Positions 10,130 through 22,959 of a DNA stretch of 64,000 nucleotides are shown here, piece by piece. The notes under the pieces were generated by a model. The model was not told the origin of the DNA. It was given only the letters and a program-made list of their open reading frames with translations, and did no database searches. Each line of letters opens with the position of its first letter. Within the stretch, counting starts at the first letter, position 1. The translations under genes were made by a program, and so were the position numbers. The stretch is from Diphasiastrum complanatum. Taxonomy: Eukaryota > Streptophyta > Lycopodiopsida > Lycopodiales > Lycopodiaceae. The stretch spans positions 25,380,541-25,444,540 of the forward strand of contig CM055094.1 in the NCBI GenBank assembly GCA_029204225.1, given 5' to 3'.

Positions 10130-13100
10130 TTAATCAAATTTTGCAAAGCATGAAGAGAAGTGATGAGAGTGCACAGGTTTATGTGCTAAGAATCAAGTCT
10201 CTCAATAGGGAGTTAGCGTCCATTGGAGAGAAGATTCAAGATAGTGAGCTTGTTCAAATTGTCCTCAATGGTCTAGGGAGTGACTTCACTAATTTGGTCC
10301 AAAGCTTTGCAATCCAAGACACTTTGACCACTATAGAAAAGCTACACAGTGTATTAGTGGCTGAAGAGTGTAGGATGATGCATACCAATGCAAGAATGAA
10401 TGCTATTTCTCTGTAGGATGGTGATGACAAAGCTAATTTCTCATTCAAAGGCAAGAAGAAGACCAATGGCAAGAAGAAGCACTTCAAGGAGGCCAAGGAG
10501 GAGGATGAGGCTTCAAGCTCAAAGGGCAAGATCAAAGACAAGTCCAAGTACAAATGTCCTTTCTGTGGAAAGAAAGGACATTTTGCATCAGAATGTCTCA
10601 AGAAGAAGAAGGCACAAGAGAGCAAACAAAGCAACATTGCACATCAGGAGGAGGAGGAGGATGAAGAGTCATCCTTGATGGTTTCCAACAAACCACCATC
10701 ATCCAAGAGCAACACCAATGATTCTTGGTGGATGGTTCCCACATGGCATATCAAAAGGACATATTCTCCACTTTACTTTCTTATAGTGATTTACATAGGT
10801 CAATCTATACTGCAAGTAGTCAAGAATGTAAGATAAGTGGAATAGGAACAATTCCCTTGTATGTTGGATCATGGATGAATCTTGATAATGTTCTTTATGT
10901 TCCTAAGTTAAGCAAGAATTTGCTTAGTGTTGGCTAGTTAATGGATAATGGCCTTGATGTACAATTTAAGCATGGAGTTTGTTCCATCCTTAGAAATGAT
11001 GAATGTATAGACAAAGGCTTTATGCAAGGTAGATTGTTTAAGCTTGATGCTAATGTTGCAGTGGAGAGTATTAACTTGGCAAAGGTGGATCTATCAAAGG
11101 TGGAACTGTGGCACAAAAGGTTGGGCCACCCCAACTACAAAGCCATGGAATCTATGGTTGCAAAGGAGCTTGCAGTTGGACTCCTCAAACATTTGTCAAA
11201 GTGTGGGAAGAGATGTGAAGCATGCAGCCTCTCAAAGGCTCACAAAATACTCTTCTCAAGATCTACATCAAGATCAAGCTCTCCTCTTGAACTCATCCAT
11301 TCGGATGTTCTTAGCTTTTCACATGAATCTAATGGTGGTGCCAAGTACTATGTAATCTTCACTGATGACTATTCTAGATTTTGTTGGATGTACCTCTTGT
11401 CTAGGAAATCTATGGTGTTTGATTCTTTTGTAAAGTTCAAGACTTTGGTAGAAAATCAACTTAGTACCAAAATTAAGGTATTAAGGAGTGATAATGAAGG
11501 TGAATATATCTCCAATAAGATGATTGACTTTTGTTGTTCTAATGGCATAAAGAGGGAGTTGTCATGTCCATACACCCCTCAACAAAATGGAGTGAGTGAG
11601 AGAAGAAATAGATCTCTTTGTGAGTGTGCTAAGGCCTTAAAGCTAGATGCTTCTCTATCCAAACCATTTTGGGGTGAAGCAATAACTTGTGCTAACTATT
11701 TGTGCAATAGATTGCCAAACCAAGCCATTGGAGGAATCACACCATTTGGCTCTATTTGGAGAGAAGCCCAATCTCAAGGATCTCAAAGTTTTTGGATCCA
11801 CTTGCTATGTACACCAATCCTTGGATAAAAGAAGGAAGGATGATGCAACATCCATCAAAGGCATCTTTGTGGGATATGGTGAGAATAGCAAAGGTTATAG
11901 AGTCTTCAATCCCATCACTAGCAAGGTGATAGTGAGTAGGGATGTTATTTTTTATGAAGGACATGCTTGTGATTTGGATGACAATGCTACTAATCATCTT
12001 GATGCCAAGGATCATGCTAGGATGGAGGAGGAGCTTCCAATTGAAGAAGAACTTGAGGATCCACCTCAAGATGCAAGAACTCCAAGAACTCCAAGAAGAT
12101 TTACAAGGGCAAGGTATGAGCCATTGAGGCTCACCTATGATGGTCAAGGTGATCAAAGGGAAGGCTCATCATCTTTCACATCTTACACCTTTCTTACTTC
12201 ATTGTTAGATGAGCCAACATGCTATGAAGATGCTTGTAAGTCTAAAAGTTGGATGGATGCTATGCAAGTAGAGTATGATGCTCTTATTGAGAATCATACT
12301 TGGGATCTTGTGGATCTTCCTCAAGGGAAGAAACCTCTTGATTGCAAGTGGGTATTTAGATTGAAGTATATTTAGAAAACCAAACTTAGTACCAAGATTA
12401 AGGTATGAAGGAGTGATAATGGAGGTGAATAAGGGAGTTGTCATGTCCATACACCCCTCAACAAAATGGAGTGAGTGTGAGGAGAAATAGATCTCTTTGT
12501 GAGTGTGCTAAGGCCTTACGGCTAGATGCTTCTCTATCCAAACATCACTAGCAAGGTGATAGTGAGTAGGGATGTTATTTTTTATGAAGGACATGCTTGT
12601 GATTTGGATGATAATGCTACTAGTCATCTTGATGCCAAGGATCATATTGCTAGGATGGAGGAGGAGCTTCCAAGTGAAGAAGAACTTGAGGATCCACCTA
12701 AAGATGCAAGAACTCCAAGAACTCCAAGAAGATATACAAGGGCAAGGACCGAGCCATTGAGGCTCAACTATGATGGTCAAGGTGATCAAAGGGAAGGCTC
12801 ATCATCTTTCACATCTTACACCTTTCTTACTCCAATGTTAGATGAGCCAACATGCTATGAAGATGCTTGTAAATCTAAGAGTTGGATGGATGCTATGCAA
12901 GTAGAGTATGATGCTCTCATTGAGAATACTTAAGATCTTGTGAATCTTCCTCAAGGGAAGAAACCACTTGATTTTAAGTGGGTAGATTGAAGTATAATCA
13001 AGATGGATCAATAAGTAAGCATAAAGCTAGGCTTGTAGCCAAAGGTTTTTTACAAACTAAAGGCATTGATTATGATGAGACTTTTGCTCCTGCGGCTAAG

Positions 13101-14431
13101 CTTGTTACTATCAGGTTGATCATTAGTCTTGCTACAACCTTCAATTGGGAGCTATTCCAACTTGATTTCACAAATGCATTCCTCAATGGTTATTTGGAGG
13201 AAGAGATCTACATGAGGCAACCTGAGGGCTTCATCAAGGCAAAGCATGAAGGAAAGGTGTGTTTTTTTAAGAAGAGCCTTCATGGACTCAAGCAAGCACC
13301 TAGAGCATGGTACTCTAGGCTAAACTCTTTTCTCATTTTCATCAAATTTGTAATGAGTGTCTATGATCTATCATTGTACATAGGATTTCATGATGGCATG
13401 ATCATTATTCTTGTTTTGTATGTAGATGACATTATCTTGAGTGGTAATGATCTAGATGGAATTAGAGATGTAAAAATTGCTTTAGCAAAAGAGTTTAAGA
13501 TGGTAGATCTCGGCCTATTAAGCTTCATTCTTGGAAAGAAGTTATTAGAGGATGTGATGTTAGCTTTATTTGTCAATCTAAATATGCTACATCCATCCTA
13601 GATAGATTTGGAATGAAGACTTGCAAAGGCATTGAGACACCAATGGAGCAACATGTAAAAGCATCTATTGGTTGTGATGAAGCGTCCTTTGAGGACATCA
13701 CATTATATAGAAGGCTTATTGGCTCCTTGATCTATTTAACTATAACTAGACTTGATCTTAGTTATAGTGTTGAAAAGTTAAGCCAATTCATGCAAAGTCC
13801 TCTAGTTTCACATTGGAAGATGGCCAAAAGAGTTCTTAGATACATTTCATCTACTAAGAATTTTGGCATTTTGTATAGAGGGACTAATCTTGGCTTAAGA
13901 GTCTATAGTGACTCGGATTTTGCAGGTGACAAAGTGGATAGAAGATCAACAAGTGCTTTTGCCACCTTTCTATGTGATGGAGTAGTATCATGGCTTTCCA
14001 AAAAGCAAGATACCATCTCCCTATCTTCCACAGAATCCAAATACAAGGCCTTGTCATCAACATGCAAGGAGGTCTTGTGGCTCAAAAGGCTATTGGTGGA
14101 GCTTCATGTCATGGAGGAGGAGATTCCTATCATCTATTGTGACAACCAATCAGCCCAATCACTTGCAACTAATCCTACATTCCATGCAAGGAGCAAACAC
14201 ATCGAGATTGCTCATCATTTTGTGAGGGAGAAAGTGCAAGCCAAAGAGATCAAGCTCCAACATGTGCCATCATCAAGTTGCTTGGGTGATTTGTCTACTA
14301 AATCTTTACCTAAAGATTCATTTGTCAAGCTTAGATCTTCAATTGGAGTTATTGATAAAAGCATTGTGATTTCCAAGGCTAGATTTGAGGAGTGTGAAAA
14401 ATTGCCTACATTGACAAATCTAGCCATGTAG
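10130..14431 (+). pseudogene. Ty1/copia polyprotein, 5'-truncated (copia-1)
   Basis: Gag C-terminus with a CCHC knuckle (CPFCGKKGHFASEC, near 10,557). Protease remnant (10,725-10,937) whose catalytic segment reads DGSHM rather than DSGAS. Integrase (10,941-11,828) with the H-H-C-C finger (WHKRLGH ... CEAC), HSD, RSDNEGE and NGVSERRN. Reverse transcriptase (12,978-13,601) with KARLVAKGF, DFTNAFLNG and YVDDI. RNase H (13,613-14,431) with YSDSDFAGD and LSSTESKY, ending in TAG. The start of gag, the primer site and the 5' LTR are missing; upstream is the H3 element. Frameshifts near 10,700, 11,760 and 13,545, stops and an internal duplication make it non-functional. Confidence 0.93.
12380..12960 (+). 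repeat. internal duplication in copia-1
   Basis: 12,388-12,545 repeats parts of 11,460-11,660, and 12,543-12,960 repeats about 11,914-12,350, with a deletion joining the two pieces. The duplicated coding includes the block from SKVIVSRDVIFYEG to SWMDAMQVEYDAL. It interrupts the frame between integrase and reverse transcriptase. Confidence 0.85.
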
Positions 14432-15009
14432 AATATTGTACATTTCGTCAATATTGTTTGTTGGTTACTTGAATGGCCAAAGTGCCACTTGTAGATTCAC
14501 ACCTAAAGTAGGTTACCACGAGTCAAGAGGAGTGGTTGTGCCCATTTGGTAGTGATTCCTACTTTGTAGGATCTAGACCATGATTTATGATGAGATTTGT
14601 ACCTACCATGCACCTACCAAGCATGACTCTTGGATCTAGGCTAGGGTTTTCACATTAGGGTAAGAAAGTTGAGTCTACTTCCTTATTACATGCTAGATTT
14701 TTACCTAACTTAGTAAAGGAAGTGTCTTTTACTATGTATTCTCATTCTCCATAGTGAGGAGATAGAAACTTTTTGGAGCCTCAAGGAGAAACTCAAGTTT
14801 CCTCTCATTGTATGGTGATTGCTTTTGATTCCAATGAAACCCAGCTTTGGCACATTCTAAAAATTGTCTACAGGCCGTACTATAGCCTTATTTCCACACG
14901 TGTGGAGTTGGATTATAGTTATTGATCGATGCTTTGATTGTCTCTACTTGTTTTCTATCAAGCTGCTAAACTAGATCTTGTTTTCTGATGACTAGTATCT
15001 GATAGATCG
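14432..15009. other. 3' flank of copia-1, possible LTR
   Basis: Non-coding DNA after the pol stop. A perfect 12-bp palindrome CCACACGTGTGG lies at 14,894-14,905, the same motif found in the LTR at 61,107-61,756. This suggests LTR sequence, but with no 5' LTR left for comparison I cannot set its borders. Confidence 0.35.
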
Positions 15010-15690
15010 TTTAACAAGCACACAACCAACCTTGTGGATCATTCAAAGATCCATTTATGGTCCTTAGTACTATACTTTTAACACATCTTGGCTCTACTAT
15101 TGCTAGTTGTAATAATTCCATGAATATTTGAATGTACAACTTGAAAAGGCTTTGTAGATCTAGATGTAGATCTAGTATAAGGTAGTCTATGTGACTTTGA
15201 CAAAGCACAAGACTCACAAACATGATTGATACTTTTTAAGGAACTTGGAAGACCAATCACAATTTGCTTTCTAGCCATTACCTCCAATGACTTGAAGTTG
15301 AGGTGCCCCATCCTTTTATGCCAAACCTCTTGAATAGGTATTTTGAACAACTTCCCTTGCCTTTTACCTCTTGCAATCAAGATATCCTTCCTTGTGATCA
15401 TGCAAGCATCTCCATCAAACTCAACTTTGAAACCTTTACTTAACAATTGACTCACACTAAGTAAATTCTTGGTAATGGAAGGTATGAACAAAACATCCTT
15501 CAAATGAACATTCCTATTTGTAGAGAGATAAATAGGAATTGTGCCAATCCCTTTGATTGCACACTCACCATCATTGGCCATGTAGATCCTCCTCTTGTCA
15601 TCTCCATATGTCAAAGAAGTGAAATACTCTTTGTGAAAAGTCATGTGTGAACTTGCTCCACTATTAATCCACCATGGATCTAGACCTGAA
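15010..15690 (-). pseudogene. copia protease-integrase fragment (copia-2)
   Basis: Minus-strand DPWWINSGASSHMTFHKEYF is the protease start (catalytic Asp replaced by Asn). It is followed by GIGTIPIYLSTNRNVH, PSITKNLLSVSQ, WHKRMGHLNFKSLEVMARK and CESCALSKSHRLPYTRSTSR, then HSNIHG where an active element has HSD. The protein is very close to the copia-4 polyprotein at 62,357-64,000. It stops in the integrase at about 15,010. Gag is missing: sequence matching the copia-4 leader resumes almost at once upstream (15,770-16,070). Confidence 0.88.
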
Positions 15691-15769
15691 CAACAACAAA
15701 TGTTTTCAGAAAGAAATCACAAAGATATGGAACCTCTCAAAACTTATACCAAGCAAATCTTGCCACTTC

Positions 15770-16070
15770 CTAAGATTGAAACACACTCAAATGAAGTTCA
15801 GTAACCTCACAATCTAGAGATCCAATCAAAATGAGGGTTTTGACAAAATCACAAAAAATTGAATATTTCAAAATCTACATGCAATTGTCTAAAACTTGAT
15901 ATGCAAGCTTGTAGACACCACTTAGGCTTTTCCAATGCATCAAAATCGGCCAAATCCAACAAGTAATGTGTGAAATCGGAATTGATCAAGAATATAAACC
16001 TAAATAGAGTTTTGATCTACAAAAGATCTAATCTACATATTCAAGAAACTCGATTTTGGTGTAGAATCCA
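15770..16070 (-). mobile_element. copia-2 untranslated leader remnant
   Basis: The reverse complement matches the leader of copia-4 (about 61,860-62,110), including words around TTTTGTGATTTTGTCAAAACCC, the segment with CAGCCTAAGTGGTG, and ACCAAAATCG. The join straight to protease coding shows that gag was deleted from this copy. Confidence 0.7.
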
Positions 16071-16252
16071 AAAAGAACCTACTATCTTGTATATGGACAA
16101 CACAAGTGCAATCTCCATGACTCAAGATCCAGCCTTCCATTCCAGGACTAAGCATATACCACTCAGGTATCATCATATCAGATATCTTGAGCAGAAAAAG
16201 GAGATTCAAATTGAGTATGTGAAGACCACAAAGAAGATTTACATTATTCTTG
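16070..16252 (+). pseudogene. copia RNase H fragment
   Basis: The plus strand encodes YMDNTSAISMTQDPAFHSRTKHI followed by RYHHIRYLEQKKEIQIEYV, the C-terminal part of a copia RNase H domain. It is on the strand opposite the surrounding copia-2 remnants, so it is a separate scrap. Confidence 0.8.
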
Positions 16253-18055
16253 GTCTTTATTGATCCCAAAAACAAGAAATGCCCTTATTAGTTGACTGAT
16301 TATAAAATCTTCAACTAAAAATGAAAGGAATTGTGACCTTAAAAATCTAACTGATTTCAACTCAGTAAGGTCATTCACTTTACAAGCAAGTTCTATTTGA
16401 TCAATTACTAATGAATTTGAACAAATCCAAAGCATTCATGGTTACTTCACATTTTACGTAAACTGGGATTTTCAAATTTCGTTCCATATAGACCTAAATT
16501 GTGAAATCGATCTAAAGCATCGACTTGGCAACTTCACAGTTACCATCACATTTTGAAAGGATTCCGAAATATCCAGCATGCATCAGACATGACATTCAAT
16601 GATTTCCTTAAAAAAAAATTAAATTTTTACGTAAATTGCCTAGAAACTAGGAAATCAACTTTTTGAAGGATTGCTAAAAATAGCATCATGCATGAAATTT
16701 ATTTGATCAATCTACTGAACACCCATGTACCATGCATCCAAATATGCATACAGGTCTATCATAAATTTTTAACAATAGAAAAGCACTAAACTGAGTTATA
16801 TGCATGCATGCATCAGAACATTACGGAAAATTTTCAAATTTTAGTTCAAAAATTGTCAAACTTCCGATAGCCATAACTTTCTCTACATGACACCAAATTG
16901 GTCGTTGTGAAGAACAGTACAGAGGGAGAGTAGTCTACAAGACACTTGCCTTGTCACCTTGCCACCTAGGCTTCACACATGCGAGATGTAACTGACACAG
17001 ATTCGGGTAGGGGGCTGCACTTCTACAAGGAGGTATCTTCATAAATCCATCTTCAGCCCAATATGCATCCAATAAGAGGCTACAAGCACTCTTATAAGGC
17101 TCATTAGAGAGGCATAGAGGCTTCTAACAGGTCCAGCAAGCAATCATAGTTCAAATGATGCAAAAAATGCATTTTTGGACTCCTTCAACAAGCAAAACTT
17201 CAACATAATGGTGCCTAAGACTCACACAACCAAATGGGATGCATGATGGCTCAAACAAAAGGCAATCCATCATATATTTAAGCTTTTAATAATATCCAAT
17301 AGTTTGAGATTACCATTTGATAGGTATTCATGCTCAAAAGTCCTAAAAAATACACTATTTTTTTGACTTTTTGAGACCCTTTATGGTATCCAATCCTAAC
17401 CAAACTTCATCACAGCCTTAGGAAATCATCATTACACCTCTGAAAACGTGCATGCAAAGGAATGTCCATGAAGGTTATGAAGAAATACAAAAATAGTCCA
17501 AAAACCATCAAAAAAACCATGTTTTTTGACCAATTTTGACCAAAATTTGTGGATCAAATCCACCATTAAGTGCAATCAGACCCAAATCCCTGTAAATAAA
17601 TAACATGGAAGCACTAAAAGTTTTGATTTCAGTCAATTTTTGTTCTTATAGTTCATTTCTAGTCCAAAAACCCCAAGTTTTGGCTAAAACTCACTCTTTA
17701 AGCACCCTTTTGACTTTTCAACCGACATGCCGCTCATTAGATCCAATCAATAAAGATTGTAAACAGCAAGTACAATATGAAAAATGTACTAGATTAGTAG
17801 AAATAATAAAGTCCAAGCCAAAATTTTTAATTCTAGGTGAAAAATCACAAAAAATCGTCAAAAATCCATTGATTTCCATCAAAATCTTTGGAGAAAATCC
17901 ATAATCATGATCAATAGGCTGAAAGTACACCAATTTCAGAGAATCCACTTACTTGGAGTTCAATTCACCACTAGGAAGTACAAGACAAGGAGAAAATACC
18001 AAAAAGTTGCGAAACAACAAGAAGCAGCTCCACCTTCCAATTGATGCAAAGCCTT
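16253..18055. other. no gene seen; probable copia leader or LTR debris
   Basis: AT-rich DNA with frequent short direct words but no recognisable protein. It ends at a minus-strand primer-binding site, so at least its right part is probably the untranslated leader of a minus-strand copia element. Confidence 0.35.
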
Positions 18056-18067
18056 GTTCTGATACCA
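18056..18067 (-). other. copia primer-binding site (Met-tRNA), variant
   Basis: The minus strand reads TGGTATCAGAAC, one base off the usual TGGTATCAGAGC. The sequence beyond it starts TGTCAGGATTGCC at 18,069, which as the end of a minus-strand LTR would read ...GGCAATCCTGACA. Confidence 0.65.
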
Positions 18068-18068
18068 C

Positions 18069-18540
18069 TGTCAGGATTGCCTAGTGAAGATCTGACTAAA
18101 TCTTGTTGCATGCAACCAAAAGGACACCTGTGGAGCAAAACCACCCAACCAACATGAAATCGCTAGTCAATACACTACCCACTTCACCCCCATGCCATGG
18201 TGAATGAATGCAAGAGAGGAGGGGCTCCTGGCTTCAAGGATCAGAAAACCCAATAGGTAGATGGGTGGGTTTTCACAAGTATATATTCTCTCCCAGGAGG
18301 AGAGAATATTTCTCTTAAGATTCCCATGCAACCTGAATTAGCAATTGACCTCCTATTCTTGCATTATGGCAGTCAAACACCATGCAAGTGCTCTTATGTC
18401 CAATTATAGGTCTAGGCCCTCATATGATTATTAATTACATTTTTGGCCAAGCTCGGAATGACAAGGCATTACTAATAACCACATACACTGGAGTGACTGG
18501 CTATCCATGTCAGAAATTATTTCGAATCCCACATACTGGA
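18069..18540 (-). mobile_element. probable LTR next to the variant primer site
   Basis: It starts TGTCAGG directly outside the primer site. It contains a TATATATT stretch and the hairpin-like CTCCCAGGAGGAGAGAATA near 18,285-18,310. The far end is not defined because no second copy is in the window. Confidence 0.35.
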
Positions 18541-19121
18541 TAGGGACGTAATAGTATTAGGGCCGTCCATCATGGTCATCATGACCACGATCAACTTGGA
18601 TACACGGAGTGGGTGATGGGAGATTGGTGGGAAGTAAAGAAATCTCCTTGGTGCGTGCACTGCGCAGATCACAATGGATCACGTAGGTGAACAAAAAGTA
18701 AATCAGTTTGCGCTTTGCGGAAGCGAGAAGAGCAAATAGTCAGACAAAGCAATAAGAGAGTCATATAGAAAGCAGAATAACAAATGCATGTAACATTGAC
18801 AAAGATCTGAATGCAATAACAAGATAGTAGTTGATTTAGATTAATGTATGAGAATACAAGTCAGTAGATGCTATGAGCACAAGACAATTGCGGGCAAAAC
18901 CGTGTGCTCAGGAAGCTAAATCCACTTTGCAAAAGCTATGAGCTTATTTTTGAAAATCAGCTTGAAAACAAGAATTGATGCATGAAAGCATCTACAGTGT
19001 CTGTCTTTGATAATACTCTCATATATAGTATTGTTACAATGATCGTGCATGTAAAACTGCAACAATGTGAATGGAACTAGATTAATATGGAATTTAGGAG
19101 AGTAGAGGAATAAATCCAACA
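18541..19121 (-). mobile_element. probable 3' LTR of copia-3
   Basis: On the minus strand a purine tract AAGGGAGGGG (plus 19,122-19,131) is followed by TGTTGGATTTATTCC, the layout of a polypurine tract and LTR start. The far border of the LTR is not clear. No gene seen. Confidence 0.5.
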
Positions 19122-19139
19122 CCCCTCCCTTAATCTGGA

Positions 19140-21341
19140 TCCGTGAGTGCCTTGATCTTCAAACTAAGTGATGCACAAAATCTGTTGTGTGCATCAATGC
19201 TCAATGTCTTGGTAAACACATCTGAAATCATGTCTTGTATTCATCAGTATGTGAAGCTTACCTTTTTGTCGAGAATCTTACTTATGACTGTTCCAAGAAA
19301 TAAGACCGCCGTTGAAGAAGAATGTAAATCCAGATATGGATCTACGAGCATCTACATCTCCTCCCAGTTCGCATCTGAATATTCATTGAGCCAATGGAGA
19401 TTGTCATTGTCGACTTTCCCATAGCAGATGCATACGTCCATTTTAGCTCTAATGTATCTCATGACTCTTATGAGAGCCTTCCAATGGATGATGCCAGGAT
19501 TGGCCATGAATTGGCTTAGGGATCTAACTGCAAAAGCAAGGTTAGGTCTTGTATAGACCATTGCATATATGAGAGATCCGAGTTTTGATTGGTATGGATA
19601 CTCTCCTATCTGCTCCTTTCTTTGCTTAGTCTGAGGACATTGGTCCTTAGACAATCGCAGGCCTAGATCCATTGGTGAGTAAGCTTCTTTACAATTGATC
19701 ATAATATATCTGATAAGTGTATTATGAAGATACCTTTGCTGAGTGATGTAAATCAGCCATTTCGCTCTGTCTAGGTAGATTTGAATTCCTAGACCCAGAT
19801 CAGTCATGTCAAATTCGGAAAACAACATTTGTTTAGCATCCCAATGTGTCGTTGACATACAAGGCGATGATAATGAAGGAATGTTGCACTGACTTGAAAT
19901 AAATATTTGAATCGGCAGTGCTTCGTTGGAAACCATGTTGTGCTAATCCTCTAAAACCAAGCTCTTTCTCTTTCCTTCAAGCCATAAAGTGCTTTATGGA
20001 GTTTGCAAAAATTATCTTCCATACCTTTGAGAATGTATCTCTCAAACTGTACCATTAGATATCTTCTTCAATAACTCCGTTCAAATAAGTTGTCTATACA
20101 TTGAGTTGACGTATTTTGAGGTCGGCCGCAACAACATATAATAGGAGTAATCGAATCAAGGAGTGTTTGACAACTGGACTAAAAGTCTCATTGTCGTCGA
20201 TGTTGGAGATCTGAGAAAATCCACGGCTTTTCTATTCTTTGTTGACGGATTCGACTGTTCTTGATGTTGTCGGCTTCTGATTCAGCTGTGATTACTTCAG
20301 ACCTTTCTTCTTTTGCTTACTCGAGCTCTCGTTGGCGTATAACTCGTGAGAGTTGACAAATGAGGAACTGGAGGGTTCGCTTCTTCTAGTGTCTTCTTAC
20401 ATCAACATTATGATGACTCTTGATAGAGATAGCTCTGGGTGTGTCATGATGATCATCACCTAGTTGTCATATGAGCTTGGCAATTAGCTTGAAAGCAGTG
20501 TTATTATTGTGTCTTCATCGTCAATGACTGATCCGACAATGGCCTTGAACTAGTTGATATAGTGATTCTGTAGTGAATCACCATTTGTCATATTGAGAGA
20601 GAAGAATCTCATTATGAGGTGTAGCGGAAGCTACGTCTCACACATCGTATAGTGTGCTCAAGATGTCCCAGACTACTTTTGAGGTTTGAGCTTCAAACAC
20701 ATGGCCTATTGTGTGTCTAAAATGTCGAGGATGATCATAGCAAAAGCTTTGCCATCCTTCAGCTTCCATCAAGAGATTGCAGTGTCGTCTTCTTCGAGTC
20801 TTACCTCTACACATGTGACAACATTACAAATCCTTAGCCATTAGCACAATTTTCATTTTAAATTTTCACAAATGGTAGTTGGATCCATCAGGCTTGTCCA
20901 TGATGGGACTGACTTTGCTTTGGATCAAGCTTGATGGATCCAACTACAATTGATGAATGATCTTGATGGTCCTGTGGGGTACTTGCATGTTGGCCAAGCC
21001 CGTAGCAATCAGAACTACAAGACAACCGTCAATACGTAGGGCAACGATCTCTTGCGTAGTAAGCATTGGCAAGATGACATATTGGGATGGGGTACGTGCA
21101 GAAGGAGGTCAATGGATGGATTGGGGAGATGTTTCTCCCTCCTCTCGGCTAGGGGAAGTGGATGTGGTTGGGGATGAAGAGCCTGTCTGTTGAGAAGCAG
21201 ACGGCGAGGTCGTCATGCGGGAAGATGATGAAGGGATGGAACAAGGGCTTTGATGGGCTAGCGGAGCTGCTCTCCTCGTGACCTGCACTCATTGGCCAGG
21301 TGGAGTGGAAGCATTCGAAAGTCGACGTTTTGGTGCCATCT
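19140..21341 (-). pseudogene. Ty1/copia element with large internal deletion (copia-3)
   Basis: From the right: a gag start at about 21,340 (MAPKRRLSNAS), then MDKPDGSNYHL, KFKMKIVLMAKDL and later gag pieces to about 20,500. Then, without protease or integrase, reverse transcriptase resumes near 20,040 (DNFCKLHKALYGL and LYVND for the usual YVDD). RNase H and connection follow at 19,936-19,352 (EFDMTDLGLGIQIYLD, GSLIYAMVYTRPNLAFAVRSL). Then comes ISDVFTKTLS near the end, where active copies have ADIFTK. Many stops and frameshifts. The purine tract and LTR follow at 19,131. Confidence 0.85.
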
Positions 21342-21399
21342 TGAAGGATCAGACCATGGTTTTGGAACTAGAAGGTCAGAAAGAGGGTTGTGAGGCTAT

Positions 21400-22160
21400 A
21401 GGTGAGTAATAGGCTCTGACGGCAAGTAATGTGCAAGTAATGGTATTTGGTGCAGAATGGTGAGAGAAGGTTGTAAGTGAAGTGGCGAGAAAAGATGGTG
21501 TTCAAATGGTAAGAAATGTCAGATAGTGAGTAATGGGCTCTGAGTGCGAGAAATAGGCAAATAATGGGATATGATGGGGAATGATGCTAGGAGGCTGCTG
21601 GCAAGTCGGCGAGTAAAGTGGGGTTTGTCGACGAGTAATAATCACAGTTTTTGAGAAAAGAACAAAAAATAGGTGCGTAATATACAAAAAATCGGCAAGT
21701 AATAATCTCAATTACTCACGATTGTTTATAGACATGGGGATTACTCGCCTACTACTATGTTCAAAAGTTGGTCCTATCAATGCCAAATTGTCAGTGAATA
21801 CATTGTGCATAGTCCTTTTCTTGATTGGCTACTAGATTTGGGAGATTTTCTAGTCAGAATCTCCCATTGTTTACTAAGAATGACAGTTTTATAAAAAATC
21901 TAGCCTAACTTCTAGCTGAGCTGTAGTTTTTTGGACAGACTTGACCATATGTGCATTTGCAATAGAGGACAATATTGGTAGGGGCAAATATTGCCAAAAA
22001 TAGTAGTAGTGCTCTATTCGGGCCATTCAGGACATTTCGTAGGTGTTTTACAAGGGAAAAAAGGTAGGGTAGGTCAAGGATTTGTACATCAGGTAACAAG
22101 GTGGGATTTCTGGTATAGGGGTCTGATGGTGCAACAATTAACCTATCAAACATGATATAA
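21400..22160. other. no gene seen
   Basis: Includes a stretch (21,400-21,720) with many AGTAATGGG and GAGTAATA words, a loose tandem flavour, and otherwise unassigned DNA. Open frames here are short and resemble nothing I know. Confidence 0.3.
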
Positions 22161-22720
22161 TCTGATTTCTATCTGGCTTAGAACCTTGTTAATCTTTTCT
22201 AGTCTAAAACTATGGCTAGTAGGCTACACTACGACTAGGCTATGTTGTGGGGCCTCTAGCCTAAGTTGATTGGATTAATCTGATCTAATCTTGCTCTAAG
22301 CCTAATCTATCTAAGACTTTTGGATCTAATACTATCTAATCTAATCTAATTAACGATCTATTTCTAAGAAAGTAATCTACCTAGGTAAGCCACACTACGG
22401 ATCGCGGTCGACTATTCTAGGACTAAACTAGCCCTAAGTCTATCCTGGTTGATCTAATTGGTCTAGCTACTCTAAAGTCCATTCAACTGACTGCCTAGAT
22501 CTAAACTACATAATTTAGGTTAATCTAGTTACTAGATTATGGGCCATCTAATCTAAAGTTGTCGATCTATTCTAAATTTACTCCATCTAGCTTATGCCTA
22601 ACTGATTACTTGATTATTATAACAGAATTAAGGCTATCCATCCTACGATTAATTTATCAAACCACTAATCCTAACAAAGTTGATCTATCCTGACCTAATC
22701 ATCTTATCCAGAATTACAAG
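22160..22720. repeat. degenerate TCTAA/CTAATC-rich tract
   Basis: About 560 bp in which the words CTAATCTA, TCTAA and GATCTA recur very often, tightest at 22,290-22,360 (CTATCTAATCTAATCTAATT). No exact period can be set. It looks like an eroded short-unit satellite or compositionally biased DNA. Confidence 0.55.
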
Positions 22721-22794
22721 TGTTTTTACACAATGTGCAGAAATACATGGAGTTTGACAATAGTGTCAGATTTTCTCTCTCTACAAAAACCCGA

Positions 22795-22952
22795 CAGTGT
22801 CGTCTTTTCAAATTTTTTGCCTATCAAAAATCTCGTGTAAAAATGCATTGTCGTCATTTTCGTCTTTTTTGTCTGTTAGGAATTACGTGTAAAAATGCAG
22901 TGTCATCTTTTTCGCATTTTTTGCCTATAAAAAATTACGAGTAAATATGCAG
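22795..22952. repeat. 52-bp tandem repeat, three units
   Basis: The word TGTCGTC (or TGTCATC) recurs at 22,798, 22,849 and 22,901. Each is followed by a T-rich run, TTTTGCCTAT or a variant, and TTACGTGTAAAAATGCA. The period is 51-52 bp. Non-coding. Confidence 0.75.
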
Positions 22953-22959
22953 TCTAGTC

